Origin: Thermohalobaculum sediminis
GTDB lineage: Bacteria; Pseudomonadota; Alphaproteobacteria; Rhodobacterales; Rhodobacteraceae
Assembly (NCBI RefSeq): GCF_023487995.1
Contig: NZ_JAMFKN010000001.1
Location: forward strand, 124,001-188,000
Direction: 5' to 3'
Length of the DNA stretch: 64,000 bases
This document shows, piece by piece, positions 63,765 to 64,000 of this stretch. The notes under the pieces were generated by a model. The model did no database searches, was not told where the DNA came from, and saw only the letters and a program-made list of their open reading frames with translations. The position numbers and the translations under genes are program-made. Each line of letters begins with the position of its first letter. Position 1 is the stretch's first letter.

Positions 63765-64000
63765 ATGGCGGAATCTGAATCGGCCGCACTGTCGGCGATC
63801 TTGTCCGCCGCGCGCAAAGGTCGCTCGCGGGAGCTGGGCACGCTTGCGGCGCGGCTCCGTGACAGCGATCCCTTCGCGTGGTCGGCGCTGCGGGACGCGC
63901 TGGAGAGTGCCGCCGAGGCGTCCGGCGGCGGCCTCGTCGGTGCAGCACGGCGCTGGGCGGGCGCCGCCCGCGGCCCGCAGGCCGCGCGCGGCGTCATCGA
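63765..64000 (+). CDS. 5' end of an unidentified gene, truncated by the window
   Basis: From an ATG preceded by GAGGCAAGG, the frame stays open for 78 codons to the window end. It begins MAESESAALSAILSAARKGR and is Ala/Arg/Glu-rich and helical, with RDSDPFAWSALRDALESAAE. No family recognised. The frame on the opposite strand has composition typical of antisense DNA. The 261 bases upstream (63504-63764) hold no other supported feature. Confidence 0.5.
   Translation, partial: MAESESAALSAILSAARKGRSRELGTLAARLRDSDPFAWSALRDALESAAEASGGGLVGAARRWAGAARGPQAARGVI

Noticed and set aside
63605-63997. Minus-strand 130-codon frame at the window end
   Set aside because: Ala/Arg/Pro/Ser-rich shadow; the plus-strand frame from 63765 has a ribosome site and more protein-like composition.

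Overview
The window is GC-rich, densely packed alphaproteobacterial chromosome. It looks most like the Rhodobacterales/Rhodobacteraceae: a full 14-gene nuo operon interspersed with small lineage-type ORFs, a NuoE with a C-terminal helix-hairpin-helix extension, birA-coaX-rnj directly downstream of nuoN, a tig/clpP/clpX/lon block, glnB-glnA, and a HemB without the zinc-cysteine cluster. The taxonomic placement is inference. No insertion sequence, prophage, integrase, CRISPR array or rRNA was seen.

Layout. 1-1.6 kb: end of a DEAD-box RNA helicase gene and a tiny lipoprotein. 1.7-21.4 kb (all minus strand, transcribed from high to low coordinates): nuoA-B-C-[2-TM ORF]-D-[coiled-coil ORF]-E-F-[lipoprotein]-G-H-[secreted ORF]-I-J-K-L-M-N-birA-coaX-rnj, with many start/stop overlaps and a candidate promoter before nuoA. 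21.6-31.0 kb (minus strand): tRNA-Asp, tRNA-Val, a periplasmic rhodanese coupled to lon, clpX with a strong terminator, clpP, tig with a strong terminator, tRNA-Leu, and the bifunctional NAD(P)HX repair enzyme. 31.4-33.4 kb: glnB-glnA behind a sigma-54-type promoter. 33.4-51.6 kb: a mosaic of short units (methyltransferase/GNAT/minimal metalloprotease, c-type cytochrome, patatin, ArsC-like phosphatase, acyl-CoA ligase, DsbA-like protein, glutathionyl-hydroquinone reductase, proline-racemase-like enzyme, mfd, acyl-CoA hydrolase, hemB). It includes an aldose sugar dehydrogenase gene split by an apparent one-base deletion.

51.8-63.2 kb is a hopanoid island. An aminotransferase is followed by a lipid-type sulfotransferase, a beta-propeller protein and hpnA, the last three joined by 4-base overlaps. 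hpnB is on the opposite strand. hpnC-hpnD-hpnE-shc-hpnG follow on the plus strand. This gives the route farnesyl-PP to presqualene-PP (HpnD), hydroxysqualene (HpnC), squalene (HpnE), hopene (Shc) and adenosylhopane processing (HpnG). The sulfotransferase and propeller coupled to hpnA are the most promising lead for an undescribed hopanoid or lipid tailoring step.

The window ends with a small conserved-looking ORF and the 5' end of an unidentified plus-strand gene.
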